Shown here: piece after piece, positions 1 to 8,709 of the stretch
Layout: every line of letters starts with the position of its first letter
How positions within the stretch are numbered: the first letter of the stretch is position 1
Origin: JANYCO01 sp031416415
Lineage (GTDB): Bacteria; Bacteroidota; Bacteroidia; Cytophagales; Cytophagaceae
DNA: 64,000 nt
Assembly: GCA_031416415.1 (NCBI GenBank)
Contig: JANOTP010000083.1
Span: forward strand, 25,450-89,449
Direction of reading: 5' to 3'
Made by a program: the position numbers and the translations under genes
Notes under the pieces: generated by a model
Told to the model about the DNA's origin: nothing
What the model saw: only the letters and a program-made list of their open reading frames with translations
Database searches by the model: none

Positions 1-485
1 GGGCCAGTCCATTCCCAAAATTCTGATGGCCAAATATTCATCATGATTTTTTGTTTTTTATTCATTTGAGCAATATGTACCCCTGTTTGTTTATATACTT
101 CCTTCCCGTCTATACTCCAAGAAATATATTCAGGAGTCCAATCGAAAGAATACGTATGAAAATCTTTGTGAGGGTTAAAATCAAGAACTTGTCTTTTCTC
201 ATTCATTTGATGTTTCCCAACTATTGCATTAAACTGTACTTCATTTTGATACCTCCCCAATATTTCAATATCTATTTCATTCCAATTGGTAGCAAAGGAG
301 GGATCATCATAAAAAGTAAAAAATGAAATTAACATACCACTAGCATCGGCCGATTTCATTTTTACTTCAAATCTTCCATATAAGAAAGACTCGTTGGTTC
401 TTATCTCGGCCCCTTTATATTTTTTAGCCTCTACGAACGTTGCTATAGAAACAATTATAAATAGAATTAATATCAGTTTTTTCAT
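1..485 (-). CDS. GH16 family glycoside hydrolase (beta-glucanase/licheninase-like), 3' end outside window
   Basis: The first 161 codons are visible; the C-terminus lies beyond position 1. The protein starts with a signal peptide (about residues 1-20, charged start, hydrophobic core, cut near VEA). The GH16 catalytic signature ExDxE is present as NEIDIEILG, with E70 as likely nucleophile, D72 as helper and E74 as acid/base. The upstream strand GRFEVKMK and the downstream segment FHTYSFDWTPEYISWSIDG are also typical of the family. Known GH16 enzymes of this branch hydrolyse beta-1,3/1,4-glucans outside the cytoplasm; substrate cannot be fixed from sequence. ATG at 485-483 is the natural start because it directly precedes the signal peptide. 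Confidence 0.88.
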   Translation of the reverse strand, partial: MKKLILILFIIVSIATFVEAKKYKGAEIRTNESFLYGRFEVKMKSADASGMLISFFTFYDDPSFATNWNEIDIEILGRYQNEVQFNAIVGKHQMNEKRQVLDFNPHKDFHTYSFDWTPEYISWSIDGKEVYKQTGVHIAQMNKKQKIMMNIWPSEFWEWTG

Positions 486-663
486 GCGTATATATTCTCT
501 ATTATTATACAATTTATTTTATTTATACAGTTGAACTGCCACTTTAACTATTTTTTTAAATTACTAATTTATAAATCAAAATAAGATCAATTATATGGTA
601 AAGAAAGTTTAATGAAAAATATTATAAAAAAGTCTCTAAAAAGAATTATTAATTTAAAATAAT

Positions 664-885
664 TTAAGAAGGGCGTCTGAGCATTTTTATAGTTCTCTCT
701 TTTATGATAGAACGGAATTCTTTAAGATCTTCTTCAGTAGTCATACGATCTCTCATAGTGAAATAAAGGTCCTCACTTATATCGTCGGGCACTTCTTTAA
801 GTCTATATTTATAGCCCATAAGCTCAGCAAAGGTATTTTCTATGCTATAATTAGAACTATCTTCCATTTCAATATTATCTTCCAC
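664..885 (-). CDS. hypothetical small acidic protein (73 aa)
   Basis: Not recognised. The start used is GTG at 885, preceded by an AAGAAAG purine stretch; an in-frame ATG at 867 would give a 67-residue product. The N-terminus is acidic and the C-terminus is basic, with no membrane segment or signal peptide. It lies 20 nt downstream of the 81-aa gene on the same strand, so the two are probably co-transcribed. Coding status rests on the paired arrangement and ordinary codon use only. Confidence 0.5.
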   Translation of the reverse strand: MEDNIEMEDSSNYSIENTFAELMGYKYRLKEVPDDISEDLYFTMRDRMTTEEDLKEFRSIIKERTIKMLRRPS

Positions 886-905
886 TTCGCTTTCTTAATA
901 CGTTA

Positions 906-1151
906 TTATTTTAATTTAGATTCCAATTCGACCCTTATTTTTTCTATTTCATACTCAACTTCTATTATTCCTTGGGTTTTGAAATTTTTAAAATAGTCAT
1001 CAATTCCATTATAAAGTTCTTCACGAAGTAGACACAACGCATTCAGAGTTGCGGAATGGTCCAAATCTTCTGTCGGTATTTTCTGCAATAAAGTCAAAAA
1101 AAAATTAAAATACTCCATTTTAATTTTTTCTATTCGGTCATTAGTTTTCAT
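906..1151 (-). CDS. hypothetical small protein (81 aa), mostly helical
   Basis: Not recognised. ATG start at 1151. The sequence is rich in E, K and L and looks helical and soluble; the last third resembles a short coiled coil. It is the first gene of a two-gene unit with the 73-aa gene and is divergent from the XRE-type regulator at 1424. That divergent layout, with an inverted repeat between the genes (1205-1249), suggests a regulator-target pair, but this is inference. Confidence 0.55.
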   Translation of the reverse strand: MKTNDRIEKIKMEYFNFFLTLLQKIPTEDLDHSATLNALCLLREELYNGIDDYFKNFKTQGIIEVEYEIEKIRVELESKLK

Positions 1152-1204
1152 AAATTAAAAAATAAGAGTACGCAATAGGTTCAGATTAAATTATATAAAT
1201 TGTT

Positions 1205-1249
1205 TACTATGAATAAAATTTCTTTAATGAAAAACTTTTATTCATAGTA
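1205..1249. repeat. 14-bp perfect inverted repeat in divergent intergenic region
   Basis: TACTATGAATAAAA (1205-1218) and its exact reverse complement (1236-1249) are separated by 17 nt. The element lies between the minus-strand hypothetical gene starting at 1151 and the HTH gene starting at 1424. It could be a hairpin or a binding site for the dimeric XRE-type protein encoded next to it. There is no T tract typical of a terminator. Confidence 0.6.
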
Positions 1250-1423
1250 TAAAACCAAAAAGCAGTAATATTAATAACTTTTTAACTAATTTTGTTTTGT
1301 TTTTAAACTAAATAAGGGCAATTAATCTTCTGGTATACAAAAATAGATTATATTTCACATAAACGCAACTATTATTCACTATAAAATGATAACTATAAGT
1401 TACAGCTATGAATACTTTTGTAT

Positions 1424-1774
1424 ATGGCTGTTTTCATTGGCAAATTAATAAAAGAGATAACCGAACGCAGAGGAATCTCGAAAAGCGAACTTGGGAGAAG
1501 GCTGAATATGAGCCCTACAAATGTTCACAAAATCTTTAAAAGAGAAACGATAGACACTGGTCTGTTACACAAAATTTCGGAAGTATTGGAATATGATTTT
1601 TTCATTTATTATGCTTCAGGAAAAAATTATGAACATGACAAGGATACTTTAAATGTAGTATTAGAAAGTGAAATAATTTACAAAAAAGAACTTGATACCT
1701 GTAAGGAAAAAATACAGATGCTCGAGAAAATCAATGCATTACTCGAAGAAAAAATTCAGCATTTGCAAAAATAA
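1424..1774 (+). CDS. XRE-family HTH regulator with C-terminal coiled coil
   Basis: A 116-aa protein. Residues about 5-55 form a Cro/CI-type helix-turn-helix (RRGISKSELGRRLNMSPTNV, then a recognition helix and a LLHKISEVLEY helix). The last 40 residues are a K/E/L-rich coiled coil likely used for dimerisation. ATG at 1424 is preferred over the TTG at 1418. A TAnnTTTG-like box (TACTTTTG, 1413-1420) ends only 3 nt before this ATG, which would give almost no leader if used. It is divergent from two small unknown genes and convergent with the helicase at 1799. Target genes are unknown; self-regulation through the repeat at 1205-1249 is possible. Confidence 0.75.
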   Translation: MAVFIGKLIKEITERRGISKSELGRRLNMSPTNVHKIFKRETIDTGLLHKISEVLEYDFFIYYASGKNYEHDKDTLNVVLESEIIYKKELDTCKEKIQMLEKINALLEEKIQHLQK

Positions 1775-1798
1775 CGAGCCATAACTATAAGAGCTCTA

Positions 1799-3043
1799 TT
1801 ATTTCTTTTTCTTCTTTCTATTATTTTTGTTAATCCTATCCTCTTCTTCAGCCTCCTTTAACAATGCTTTCCAGTTGTCATTGGTATCTTCTGTAAAGTT
1901 TAAGGTATCAGAATAATCCCCTTTTTTAATCTCCATTACCACGATTTCCTGTTCCAAAAAACCCTCTATCTCTTCCAGAATATCCTTTTCTTCTATACTA
2001 CAAAACGAAACCGCAAATCCTTTAGATTGCCCTCTACCTGTTCTTCCTATTCGGTGAACATAATTTTCGGCTATATCAGGAAGATCATAATTTACCACAA
2101 ATTGTACACCCTGAATATCTATTCCTCTTGCACTCACATCGGTTGCAATTACTACTTTAACTGTGCCCAATTTAAATTCATTCATTACATCCAAACGATC
2201 TTGTTGCTCTTTGCCACCATGCATCGTAAGTGTTTTAATATTCACACGCTCCATTGCAGCATGAACTCTTTCTGCTCGTACTTGCGTGCGAACAAAAACA
2301 AGAATTTTACTATCTGGATTCTCATTGATCATTCGTTCAAGAAAAAATCTTTTATCGTCCATACTAATAAAAGCAACCGAATGGGTTATATTTTTGGATA
2401 CCGGATCTTTTGGGGAAATTTGAATTCGAATAGGATTACGAACTAAGGAATAAGCAAGGTCTTTTATTTTTTCATTAATCGTAGCCGAAAAAAACAAAGT
2501 CTGATGTTTGGCAGGAAGGAATTTTTTAACATCGTCTATGTCCTTTAAAAAACCAAGATCCAACATTCTATCTGCCTCATCCAACACAAGAATTTCTACC
2601 TTTGTAATTTTAATATGTTTTTGATAAATCAAATCAAACATTCTTCCAGGTGTAGCGACAAGAATATCTGCGCCGTCTTTAAGTTCAGAAATTTGAGGAT
2701 CTTGTTCCAAGCCCCCTGTTATACATATTGTTTTAAGCCTAGTATATTTTCCGATGCTAGTAAAGACCTCCGAAATCTGAAGTGCCAGTTCTCTTGTAGG
2801 CACCATCACAAGGCATTTTATGTCGGCTATGTAATGATCTGGCCTCAGGTTTAAAAGTTTATCCAAAACAGGAATTGCAAAAGCAGCAGTTTTACCCGTA
2901 CCCGTTTGTGCAATGGCAAGCACATCTTCTCCAGCCATTATCGGAGGGATTGATTTGTATTGAATGTCGGTAGGTCTCAAAAAGCCTAACTCTGCAAGGC
3001 TTTTTTTGATCTCAGGTGCTATATGGTATTTTTCAAATTTCAT
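1799..3043 (-). CDS. rhlE: DEAD-box ATP-dependent RNA helicase, RhlE type
   Basis: A 414-aa two-domain helicase core with a short basic tail ending in NNRKKKKK. All main motifs are visible: Q-motif region (FLRPTDIQ), motif I AQTGTGKT, motif Ia PTRELALQ, motif II DEAD, motif III SAT, and motif VI HRIGRTGRG. The family unwinds short RNA duplexes in ribosome assembly or RNA decay. ATG at 3043 is chosen over the TTG at 3052 because the conserved FEKYHI segment follows at once. A TAAATTTG box (3057-3050) ends 6 nt before this ATG, suggesting a very short or absent leader. The gene is convergent with the XRE-type gene. Confidence 0.93.
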   Translation of the reverse strand: MKFEKYHIAPEIKKSLAELGFLRPTDIQYKSIPPIMAGEDVLAIAQTGTGKTAAFAIPVLDKLLNLRPDHYIADIKCLVMVPTRELALQISEVFTSIGKYTRLKTICITGGLEQDPQISELKDGADILVATPGRMFDLIYQKHIKITKVEILVLDEADRMLDLGFLKDIDDVKKFLPAKHQTLFFSATINEKIKDLAYSLVRNPIRIQISPKDPVSKNITHSVAFISMDDKRFFLERMINENPDSKILVFVRTQVRAERVHAAMERVNIKTLTMHGGKEQQDRLDVMNEFKLGTVKVVIATDVSARGIDIQGVQFVVNYDLPDIAENYVHRIGRTGRGQSKGFAVSFCSIEEKDILEEIEGFLEQEIVVMEIKKGDYSDTLNFTEDTNDNWKALLKEAEEEDRINKNNRKKKKK

Positions 3044-3049
3044 GTGGTG

Positions 3050-3057
3050 CAAATTTA
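3050..3057 (-). promoter_or_regulatory. Bacteroidota -7 box TAAATTTG before rhlE
   Basis: It matches the Bacteroidota sigma-ABfr consensus TAnnTTTG on the minus strand. With the usual few-base offset, transcription would begin at about the A of the rhlE ATG (3043). No clear -33 TTG element is seen. Confidence 0.4.
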
Positions 3058-3118
3058 CTAATAAAAAATTAAAGCTTGTCTTTTATAGAGATAAACTAAT
3101 GAAGCATATTAATAAAAA

Positions 3119-3913
3119 TTAATCCCTACTTGTAATAAAGGTTCTAGTGTAATCAACATACAAAAACAACTGTCCGATTAATAACCCTAAAGCTGCTCCA
3201 AAAGAAACATCTAATGCAGAGTGAGCTCCAATAGCTACTCGGGAAACCGCTACTAATAGTGCCCAAGCCAAAGGAAGAATATATAATTTTCTAATCCACA
3301 AAAGTCTTGAATGATAAAGACTAAACGACAAAATTGTTGCTAATAGAAATGCATTGAACGAATGCCCAGAAGGAAAAGAGTAGCCAGCTTCATCAACCCA
3401 ATGATCCAAAATTCTACTATCCATAGATTTAAAGGCCTTACTATTTGATTGGATTAGTTTAGACAATACTATTCTTCTAGCCTCTTCACTAACTCTGTAA
3501 ATAGAATCCATTTCAATAACTGGAACAGAATGTTGCACAATAAACAAATGGCTCGGTCTTGGAATTCCTATCCACTCTTTAGTAACATGTTCATTAAAAA
3601 AGGCTATACTTGAAATAAGACAGCCTAGAACAATAAATGATTTCAAAAAAACTTTCGCCTTTTTTCTTTTGGATTCTATTCGAATAGTATAAAAAAAACA
3701 AGTAGCAATTAGTATAAAAACTGTTCCAATCTTACCTGCAGATCCTGTAGCCCAAAAGGAAATGGTACACCACCAACTATTTTTACCACAAGCTGTAAAC
3801 GCAAATGGAAATAACCAGACTATGGCTAATAGTAAACTATAAAAAATTATCGATATGAGCCTGATCTGTTTTATAAGACGAAAGTTAAAATAATTACTAG
3901 TACAATCATCCAT
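3119..3913 (-). CDS. PAP2-family membrane phosphatase
   Basis: A 264-aa integral membrane protein with about six hydrophobic segments. It carries the complete acid-phosphatase signature: KEWIGIPRP (K-x6-RP), SFPSGHS (PSGH) and SRVAIGAHSALD (SR-x5-H-x3-D), so catalysis should be intact. Known relatives dephosphorylate undecaprenyl pyrophosphate, phosphatidic acid or related lipid phosphates; the substrate here is not determinable. A long loop of about 65 residues separates the first and second motifs. It is single, divergent from the sensor kinase at 4015, and 75 bp from the helicase start. Confidence 0.9.
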   Translation of the reverse strand: MDDCTSNYFNFRLIKQIRLISIIFYSLLLAIVWLFPFAFTACGKNSWWCTISFWATGSAGKIGTVFILIATCFFYTIRIESKRKKAKVFLKSFIVLGCLISSIAFFNEHVTKEWIGIPRPSHLFIVQHSVPVIEMDSIYRVSEEARRIVLSKLIQSNSKAFKSMDSRILDHWVDEAGYSFPSGHSFNAFLLATILSFSLYHSRLLWIRKLYILPLAWALLVAVSRVAIGAHSALDVSFGAALGLLIGQLFLYVDYTRTFITSRD

Positions 3914-4014
3914 TTTTTATATTTTATTGTCTAAAAAAGAATGTATTGGAGCAAATTAAGAACAATTGAGTTAATTTTACCGTATATTATAGATTAGAAT
4001 TACAGAGGGCATTT

Positions 4015-5931
4015 ATGAATTTTAAGTTAAAGACAACAATTCTTCTCGCAGTTATTTTTTGTTGCTTCACAACAGAGAAGATTTTTGCAAAAAAAACATT
4101 ACTTCTAAAGGATCCGAGAGTTACTTATTCTGTTGACAGCAATTATCTGGAAAAAATAAACTGGCACAAAAAAGATGGGAAAGATTCTCTGATTGCAATA
4201 CCGTTAGAAAAAAGATTTATTAGCAATCCTAATGTGTCAGAAGAATATTGGTTTAGGATTAATGTAAAAAACACTAATCCTAAAATATCCGAATGGATTC
4301 TGGTCTCCTACTTTTACTCTGTTGATGAAATTGATATTCTTGTAGAAGACAGTACAGGTAAAATTGTTGCTCAATATTTTAGAGATACAATGAGTGTATA
4401 TTCTAGGCTCATTCAACATAAACAGCCGAGCTTCACGGTAACTATTAATCCTTATGAAACTAAAACAATATATATACGATTAAAAAACGAATCTACGTAT
4501 GAATATACTTTTGGATTGTTTCACCATTTTCATTTTTTTGAAAACTACTTTAAAGAATACTTACTCGTTGGTCTTTTTTATGGGTTTATGTTATTTATAA
4601 TACTTTACAGCTTATTTAATTTTCTATTTTTTCGTGACAATGTTGTTTTAATATACCTATTTTTTATTCTGTCTCAAACCATCCATATGTTATTTAGAGA
4701 TGGCAATGGATTGTATCTAATGCCTATTTATCCGGAATATGCTGACCTAATAAAAAATCTATCTAGGGCATCTATCTCCGTTTTTATTTTAATTTATACA
4801 TTGTCTTTTTTAAAAATAAAAAAAACAGAATTAGTCTTTAAACTTGTAAGCTTATATATTCTAGCTAGAATTATTTTTGCAATCTATATGATGGAAAATA
4901 CCTCCCTCATAACCTTTCATTTTGAACTCTTCGCAATCCTAATTAGCGCTGCCTTATCCATTCGTTCATTTATAAAAAAAGATGTTGAAGCAAAATATAT
5001 GGCAATAGGCTTTTCAATTTTGAGTGGTTGTTATTTTATTTTTTATCTTTCTGTTGTTGGATTTTCTTCTATAGGTACACTAGGTTTTTTCATTATGTAT
5101 TTTGGCATAGCTGCAGAAAGTATCTTTACCACTCTAGCGTTAACCGAAAGATTTAAACGAATAAGAGTAGATAATTATAAAAAAGATTTGATGAATAAAG
5201 ACTTGGAGCAAACAATTTCCACTCGAACAGAACTCATCACAATACAAAATAAAATATTGGAAGAACAATCCAGCGAGTTAAACTCCTTTTTATACAGTGC
5301 TTCACATGATCTAAAAGGTCCTTTAAAAACCATTGAAGGGCTTATAAATTTAGGCATGAAAGATCCTGATGTAAATCATGCACAGATATACTCTTTAATT
5401 AAAGAAAAATTATATACCCTTGAAGAAAATGTTTCCGATCTCAACAGTGTAACTATTATCAAAAATAAAGGTAGAGAGTTAGGCTCCATTGATTTTGAAA
5501 AAATTTATTTAAGCACTATAGAAAAATATTCATCTAAAATAAAAACCAATACTCTAACAATAAGCTTTAAGTCTGAAATTACAAAACCTTTTCAAGGCGA
5601 TTTCTTTCCTATCAAAACAATTTACCAGCACATTATTGAAAATGCTATAAAATTTAAGGATTCTACTAAAGAGTCTTATTTAACTATTACGGTTACCGAA
5701 AAAATCAACCACTACCAACTATCTTTTGAAGATAATGGGGTTGGTATTAAAGAAAATATACTCCCCTCCATTTTTAATATGTTTTATAGAGGAAATGAAA
5801 AGTCTAGAAATGATACTGGCTTAGGACTATATATTGTGAAACTTGCCGTCAAAAAGCTAAACGGAACTATTGAAGTAAAAAGTAAATTTGGCGTAGGCAG
5901 TACTTTTATTATTACCCTTCCAAAAACATAA
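4015..5931 (+). CDS. 7TMR-DISM sensor histidine kinase
   Basis: A 638-aa protein. Residues 1-25 are a signal peptide. Residues about 45-165 resemble the extracellular 7TMR-DISMED2 domain, and 180-380 form the seven-helix 7TMR-DISM membrane domain. A coiled coil (about 390-425) leads to the HisKA domain with phospho-acceptor H431 in SASHDLKGPL. The HATPase domain has N-box ENAIKF, G1 EDNGVGI and G2 TGLGLYIVK. No receiver domain and no adjacent response regulator are present. Known DISM domains sense carbohydrates or other ligands; the ligand here is unknown. The 20-bp inverted repeat at 5951-5995 follows the stop codon closely. Confidence 0.92.
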   Translation: MNFKLKTTILLAVIFCCFTTEKIFAKKTLLLKDPRVTYSVDSNYLEKINWHKKDGKDSLIAIPLEKRFISNPNVSEEYWFRINVKNTNPKISEWILVSYFYSVDEIDILVEDSTGKIVAQYFRDTMSVYSRLIQHKQPSFTVTINPYETKTIYIRLKNESTYEYTFGLFHHFHFFENYFKEYLLVGLFYGFMLFIILYSLFNFLFFRDNVVLIYLFFILSQTIHMLFRDGNGLYLMPIYPEYADLIKNLSRASISVFILIYTLSFLKIKKTELVFKLVSLYILARIIFAIYMMENTSLITFHFELFAILISAALSIRSFIKKDVEAKYMAIGFSILSGCYFIFYLSVVGFSSIGTLGFFIMYFGIAAESIFTTLALTERFKRIRVDNYKKDLMNKDLEQTISTRTELITIQNKILEEQSSELNSFLYSASHDLKGPLKTIEGLINLGMKDPDVNHAQIYSLIKEKLYTLEENVSDLNSVTIIKNKGRELGSIDFEKIYLSTIEKYSSKIKTNTLTISFKSEITKPFQGDFFPIKTIYQHIIENAIKFKDSTKESYLTITVTEKINHYQLSFEDNGVGIKENILPSIFNMFYRGNEKSRNDTGLGLYIVKLAVKKLNGTIEVKSKFGVGSTFIITLPKT

Positions 5932-5950
5932 GAATACTCTTTCTTATAAA

Positions 5951-5995
5951 ATAGTAAAGAAATTGTTAACTTTGTGTTAACAATTTCTTTACTAT
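5951..5995. promoter_or_regulatory. 20-bp perfect inverted repeat overlapping a promoter box
   Basis: The arms 5951-5970 and 5976-5995 are exact reverse complements with a 5-nt loop (TTTGT). The right arm ends 4 bases before the ATG at 6000. A TAACTTTG -7 box (5967-5974) spans the left arm end and loop. It could be an operator covering the promoter and start of the downstream gene, or a hairpin after the kinase gene. No T tract follows it on the plus strand, so a classical terminator in that direction is unlikely. Confidence 0.7.
5967..5974 (+). promoter_or_regulatory. -7 box TAACTTTG for the gene at 6000
   Basis: Exact TAnnTTTG match 25 nt before the ATG, giving a leader of about 20 nt. It is embedded in the inverted repeat at 5951-5995. 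Confidence 0.5.
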
Positions 5996-5999
5996 AAAA

Positions 6000-6776
6000 A
6001 TGAAAAAACTAATTAAAAGTATTTCTCTTATAATAAATTATAAAACTTTTATTATCACTGGACTTTCTGTTATATCTTCTTATCTCTGCTTTCATTTTGA
6101 ACTTACTGCTCCTTTCCCCGATATGTTAGTGGGAATAGCGATTGTATTTCCTGTGGTGTTCTCTATAAGTTCCGCTTTTAATCGAAGAGAAAATGCATTA
6201 AAGCATTTATCCGATTTCCACGGGCATGCAATAGCTATATATTATGCAAGTCGTGATTGGACTACTGATAAAAACAATGATGCACCTCAACGCGTAAAGG
6301 AAATTTGCTTTGAGATGCTTGAATTAATGAAATATCTATTAAAGAAATCACACTCTGAAAACACCATTGAAACCGAAGCAAAAATGTATACTAAGTTTTC
6401 AGATATGTCAAAATTGATGAGCGAACTTCGCAAGTATGGTGTACAAAGCGGAGAAATATCTCGTCTAAATCAATACCTAAGTAAAATGGTAATCGCTTAT
6501 GATAACATCAAAATGATTCACCAATACCGAACTCCAATCACATTGCGTGCATATAGCAAAGTGTTTATTTATGTTTTCCCAATTATATACGGTCCTTACT
6601 TTGCCAATACCTTTCATTCCTATTCTGCCCATCTTGAATATGTGATGCCTGTGCTTTATAGCTTTATACTTGTAAGTTTGGATAACATCCAAGACCATTT
6701 AGAACATCCATTTGATGAAGAAGGAGAAGATGATATTATTATTGATGTGGAGCGAACAATAAAATTGCTAGCTTAA
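6000..6776 (+). CDS. membrane protein with bestrophin-like layout
   Basis: A 258-aa protein. Two hydrophobic helices near the N-terminus (about 15-60) are followed by FNRRENALKHLSDF, which resembles the segment after helix 2 in bestrophin/YneE channels. A long cytosolic helical stretch comes next, then two more hydrophobic helices at about 185-225, and an acidic tail (EEGEDDIIIDVE). The four-helix layout and RREN-type motif suggest a diverged bestrophin-like anion channel, but similarity is weak and a purely hypothetical label would also be fair. It has its own promoter inside a palindrome and no obvious operon partner. Confidence 0.5.
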   Translation: MKKLIKSISLIINYKTFIITGLSVISSYLCFHFELTAPFPDMLVGIAIVFPVVFSISSAFNRRENALKHLSDFHGHAIAIYYASRDWTTDKNNDAPQRVKEICFEMLELMKYLLKKSHSENTIETEAKMYTKFSDMSKLMSELRKYGVQSGEISRLNQYLSKMVIAYDNIKMIHQYRTPITLRAYSKVFIYVFPIIYGPYFANTFHSYSAHLEYVMPVLYSFILVSLDNIQDHLEHPFDEEGEDDIIIDVERTIKLLA

Positions 6777-6891
6777 GCTTTAATTTTAATAAAAAACAAA
6801 AGAGTAGTATTTCTCACTATCCTTTTTTGTATTCGCCGGTAAATTTCACCTCTTTCACCGATTTTATATTTCATAGTTAATTGACCGTTTA

Positions 6892-6899
6892 TACATTTG
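6892..6899 (+). promoter_or_regulatory. -7 box TACATTTG for the LiaF-like/LytS/LytTR operon
   Basis: Exact TAnnTTTG match 26 nt upstream of the ATG at 6926, consistent with a leader of about 20 nt. It also argues against a start at the upstream TTG at 6881, which would lie before the promoter box. Confidence 0.55.
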
Positions 6900-6925
6900 A
6901 AAAAATAATCAAAATAATAACTATT

Positions 6926-7630
6926 ATGGATTCAATATTCAATAAAAAATCATTTTGGGGTGGATTACTATTTATAACTGCAGGTGTTTTACTCTTATTA
7001 CAAAATTTCAATCTCTTACCTTTTGCAATTCCAGCATACCTATTTAGTTGGAAAATGTTGCTTGTGGTGTTAGGTCTTTTTATGTTATTATCCAGACATT
7101 GGACAAGAGCTACTGTACTTCTTTGTATTGGCTTCTACTTTCTTCTTCCCGATATTTTTGGCATATACAATGTAACACTTGTACAACTTTGGCCAGTAGT
7201 GTTTATTATAATCGGAATCATTATTGTAAAAAATATTGGTAAAAATGATAAAAAAAAAGTCGCTATCAATCTTGAAAAATCAATGGACGGGTATATAGAC
7301 AATACCGTTATTCTAGGTGGTGACAGTAAAAAAATAAGTTCTTATAATTTTAAAGGTGGCCAAATAAGTGTAATCTGTGGAGGACTAGAATTAGATCTTA
7401 CAAATTGTACACTTTCAAAAGAACAAAATGTGATAAACGTGAATGTACTCTTTGGGGGCCTTGTTCTTACAGTGCCAACAGAATGGAATATACGTTCGGA
7501 AGTTATTCCAATAATGGGTGGTGTAGAAGATGAAATCAATGCTCAAAAAGACCGTTACATAGACCCCGCCGCCGAATTAATTATTCGTGGAAATGTACTA
7601 ATGGGAGGTCTAGAAATTAAAAGGACCTAA
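6926..7630 (+). CDS. LiaF-like membrane protein (DUF5668 plus LiaF C-terminal domain)
   Basis: A 234-aa protein. The first 110 residues hold four hydrophobic segments with the pattern WGGLLFITAGVLLLLQNF typical of DUF5668/LiaF N-termini. The C-terminal half is a glycine-rich beta domain (ILGGDSKK, ICGGLELDL, LFGGLVLTVP, IMGGVED) like the cell-wall-active antibiotic response domain of LiaF/VraT. Known LiaF proteins inhibit a partner kinase until envelope stress. The next two genes encode a LytS-type kinase and LytTR regulator, 23 nt downstream, so a LiaF-style repressor role for that pair is likely (inference). The start is ATG 6926, after the promoter box. Confidence 0.8.
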   Translation: MDSIFNKKSFWGGLLFITAGVLLLLQNFNLLPFAIPAYLFSWKMLLVVLGLFMLLSRHWTRATVLLCIGFYFLLPDIFGIYNVTLVQLWPVVFIIIGIIIVKNIGKNDKKKVAINLEKSMDGYIDNTVILGGDSKKISSYNFKGGQISVICGGLELDLTNCTLSKEQNVINVNVLFGGLVLTVPTEWNIRSEVIPIMGGVEDEINAQKDRYIDPAAELIIRGNVLMGGLEIKRT

Positions 7631-7653
7631 AATAATTAAGGATAAACTTAAAC

Positions 7654-8709
7654 ATGAAAAACCCCTTTCTTAAAAATTTCTACCATCTACGGCTCTATCT
7701 ATTAACATGGTTGGTAATTGGATTTGCACATGCAGGAATTTTATATGTTTATTATCATTTACCCTTTTCCATTTCCGTAACCGACAGTCTTGTATACAAT
7801 TTTATTTATGCAGGAATGGGTTTAAATTTCTGGTATGCGGTGCGTTATTTAAACATCGAAAAACAAAAGCCTCTTGTTGTACTAATTGCACATATTATCT
7901 CCGCAAAAATATTTCTTTTGGTATGGCTCATCAGCGGAAATTTTTTAATGAATGTAATCTATGGGGAAAATATACTTTATAATAATTTTGTTTTCTCCAC
8001 TATTTTAGGCCGTTCCATAAGTGGATTATTTTATTACTTTATCACAGTATTAATTTATTACCTCATTGTTTATTATTTTTTCTTTAAAGAAAAACTTATA
8101 AGAGAAGCTAGTCTTAGAGCACTTGTAAAAGAATCTGAACTCTCGCTTCTTCGTTCACAATTAAATCCTCATTTTATTTTTAATAGCCTAAACTCTATCA
8201 GTGCACTAACTATTTCTAATCCTGAAAAAGCTCAAAACATGATTGTAAAACTTTCGTCTTATCTTCGATATGCGTTAGAACACAATGGAAATAAATTAAT
8301 CACACTAAGTAAAGAATTAGAAAATAGCTTACTTTATCTGGAAATAGAAAAAGTGCGATTTGGCGATAAACTTTTTTTCAAAAAAGACCTTAGCGAAGAA
8401 GTATTATCCTGTCTTCTTCCCAATATGACAATACAACCGTTACTTGAAAATGCAATCAAACATGGTGTATACGAAAGTAGGGAACCAATAACGATTATCC
8501 TTTCTGGAAATATAAAAAATAATATTCTAACACTAAAAATCTCTAATAACTTTGATAATGACGGCGCTTTGGAAAACAGAAAAGGTATTGGGCTTCGTAA
8601 CGTGCGAGAAAGACTTCAATTAATTTATGGAAAAAAAGAGCTTATAAAAACCTGCGTCAAAGAATCTATATTTGAAGTCCAATTATTTATTCCTCAAAAG
8701 CATGAATAA
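7654..8709 (+). CDS. LytS-type sensor histidine kinase
   Basis: A 351-aa protein with four transmembrane helices (about 10-145), a short coiled linker, then the His_kinase domain (PF06580 type) with LRSQLNPHFIFNSLNSISAL, where the His of PHFIFN is the phospho-acceptor. The HATPase part has LLENAIKHG and the G-box KGIGLRNVRERL. No extracellular sensor domain is present, so the signal is probably sensed in the membrane or through the LiaF-like partner. The stop overlaps the next gene by 8 nt, showing translational coupling with the regulator. Confidence 0.92.
   Translation: MKNPFLKNFYHLRLYLLTWLVIGFAHAGILYVYYHLPFSISVTDSLVYNFIYAGMGLNFWYAVRYLNIEKQKPLVVLIAHIISAKIFLLVWLISGNFLMNVIYGENILYNNFVFSTILGRSISGLFYYFITVLIYYLIVYYFFFKEKLIREASLRALVKESELSLLRSQLNPHFIFNSLNSISALTISNPEKAQNMIVKLSSYLRYALEHNGNKLITLSKELENSLLYLEIEKVRFGDKLFFKKDLSEEVLSCLLPNMTIQPLLENAIKHGVYESREPITIILSGNIKNNILTLKISNNFDNDGALENRKGIGLRNVRERLQLIYGKKELIKTCVKESIFEVQLFIPQKHE

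Noticed and set aside
51..326. 91-codon plus-strand frame
   Set aside because: It runs antisense through the GH16 gene, which has clear catalytic motifs; the frame is a shadow.
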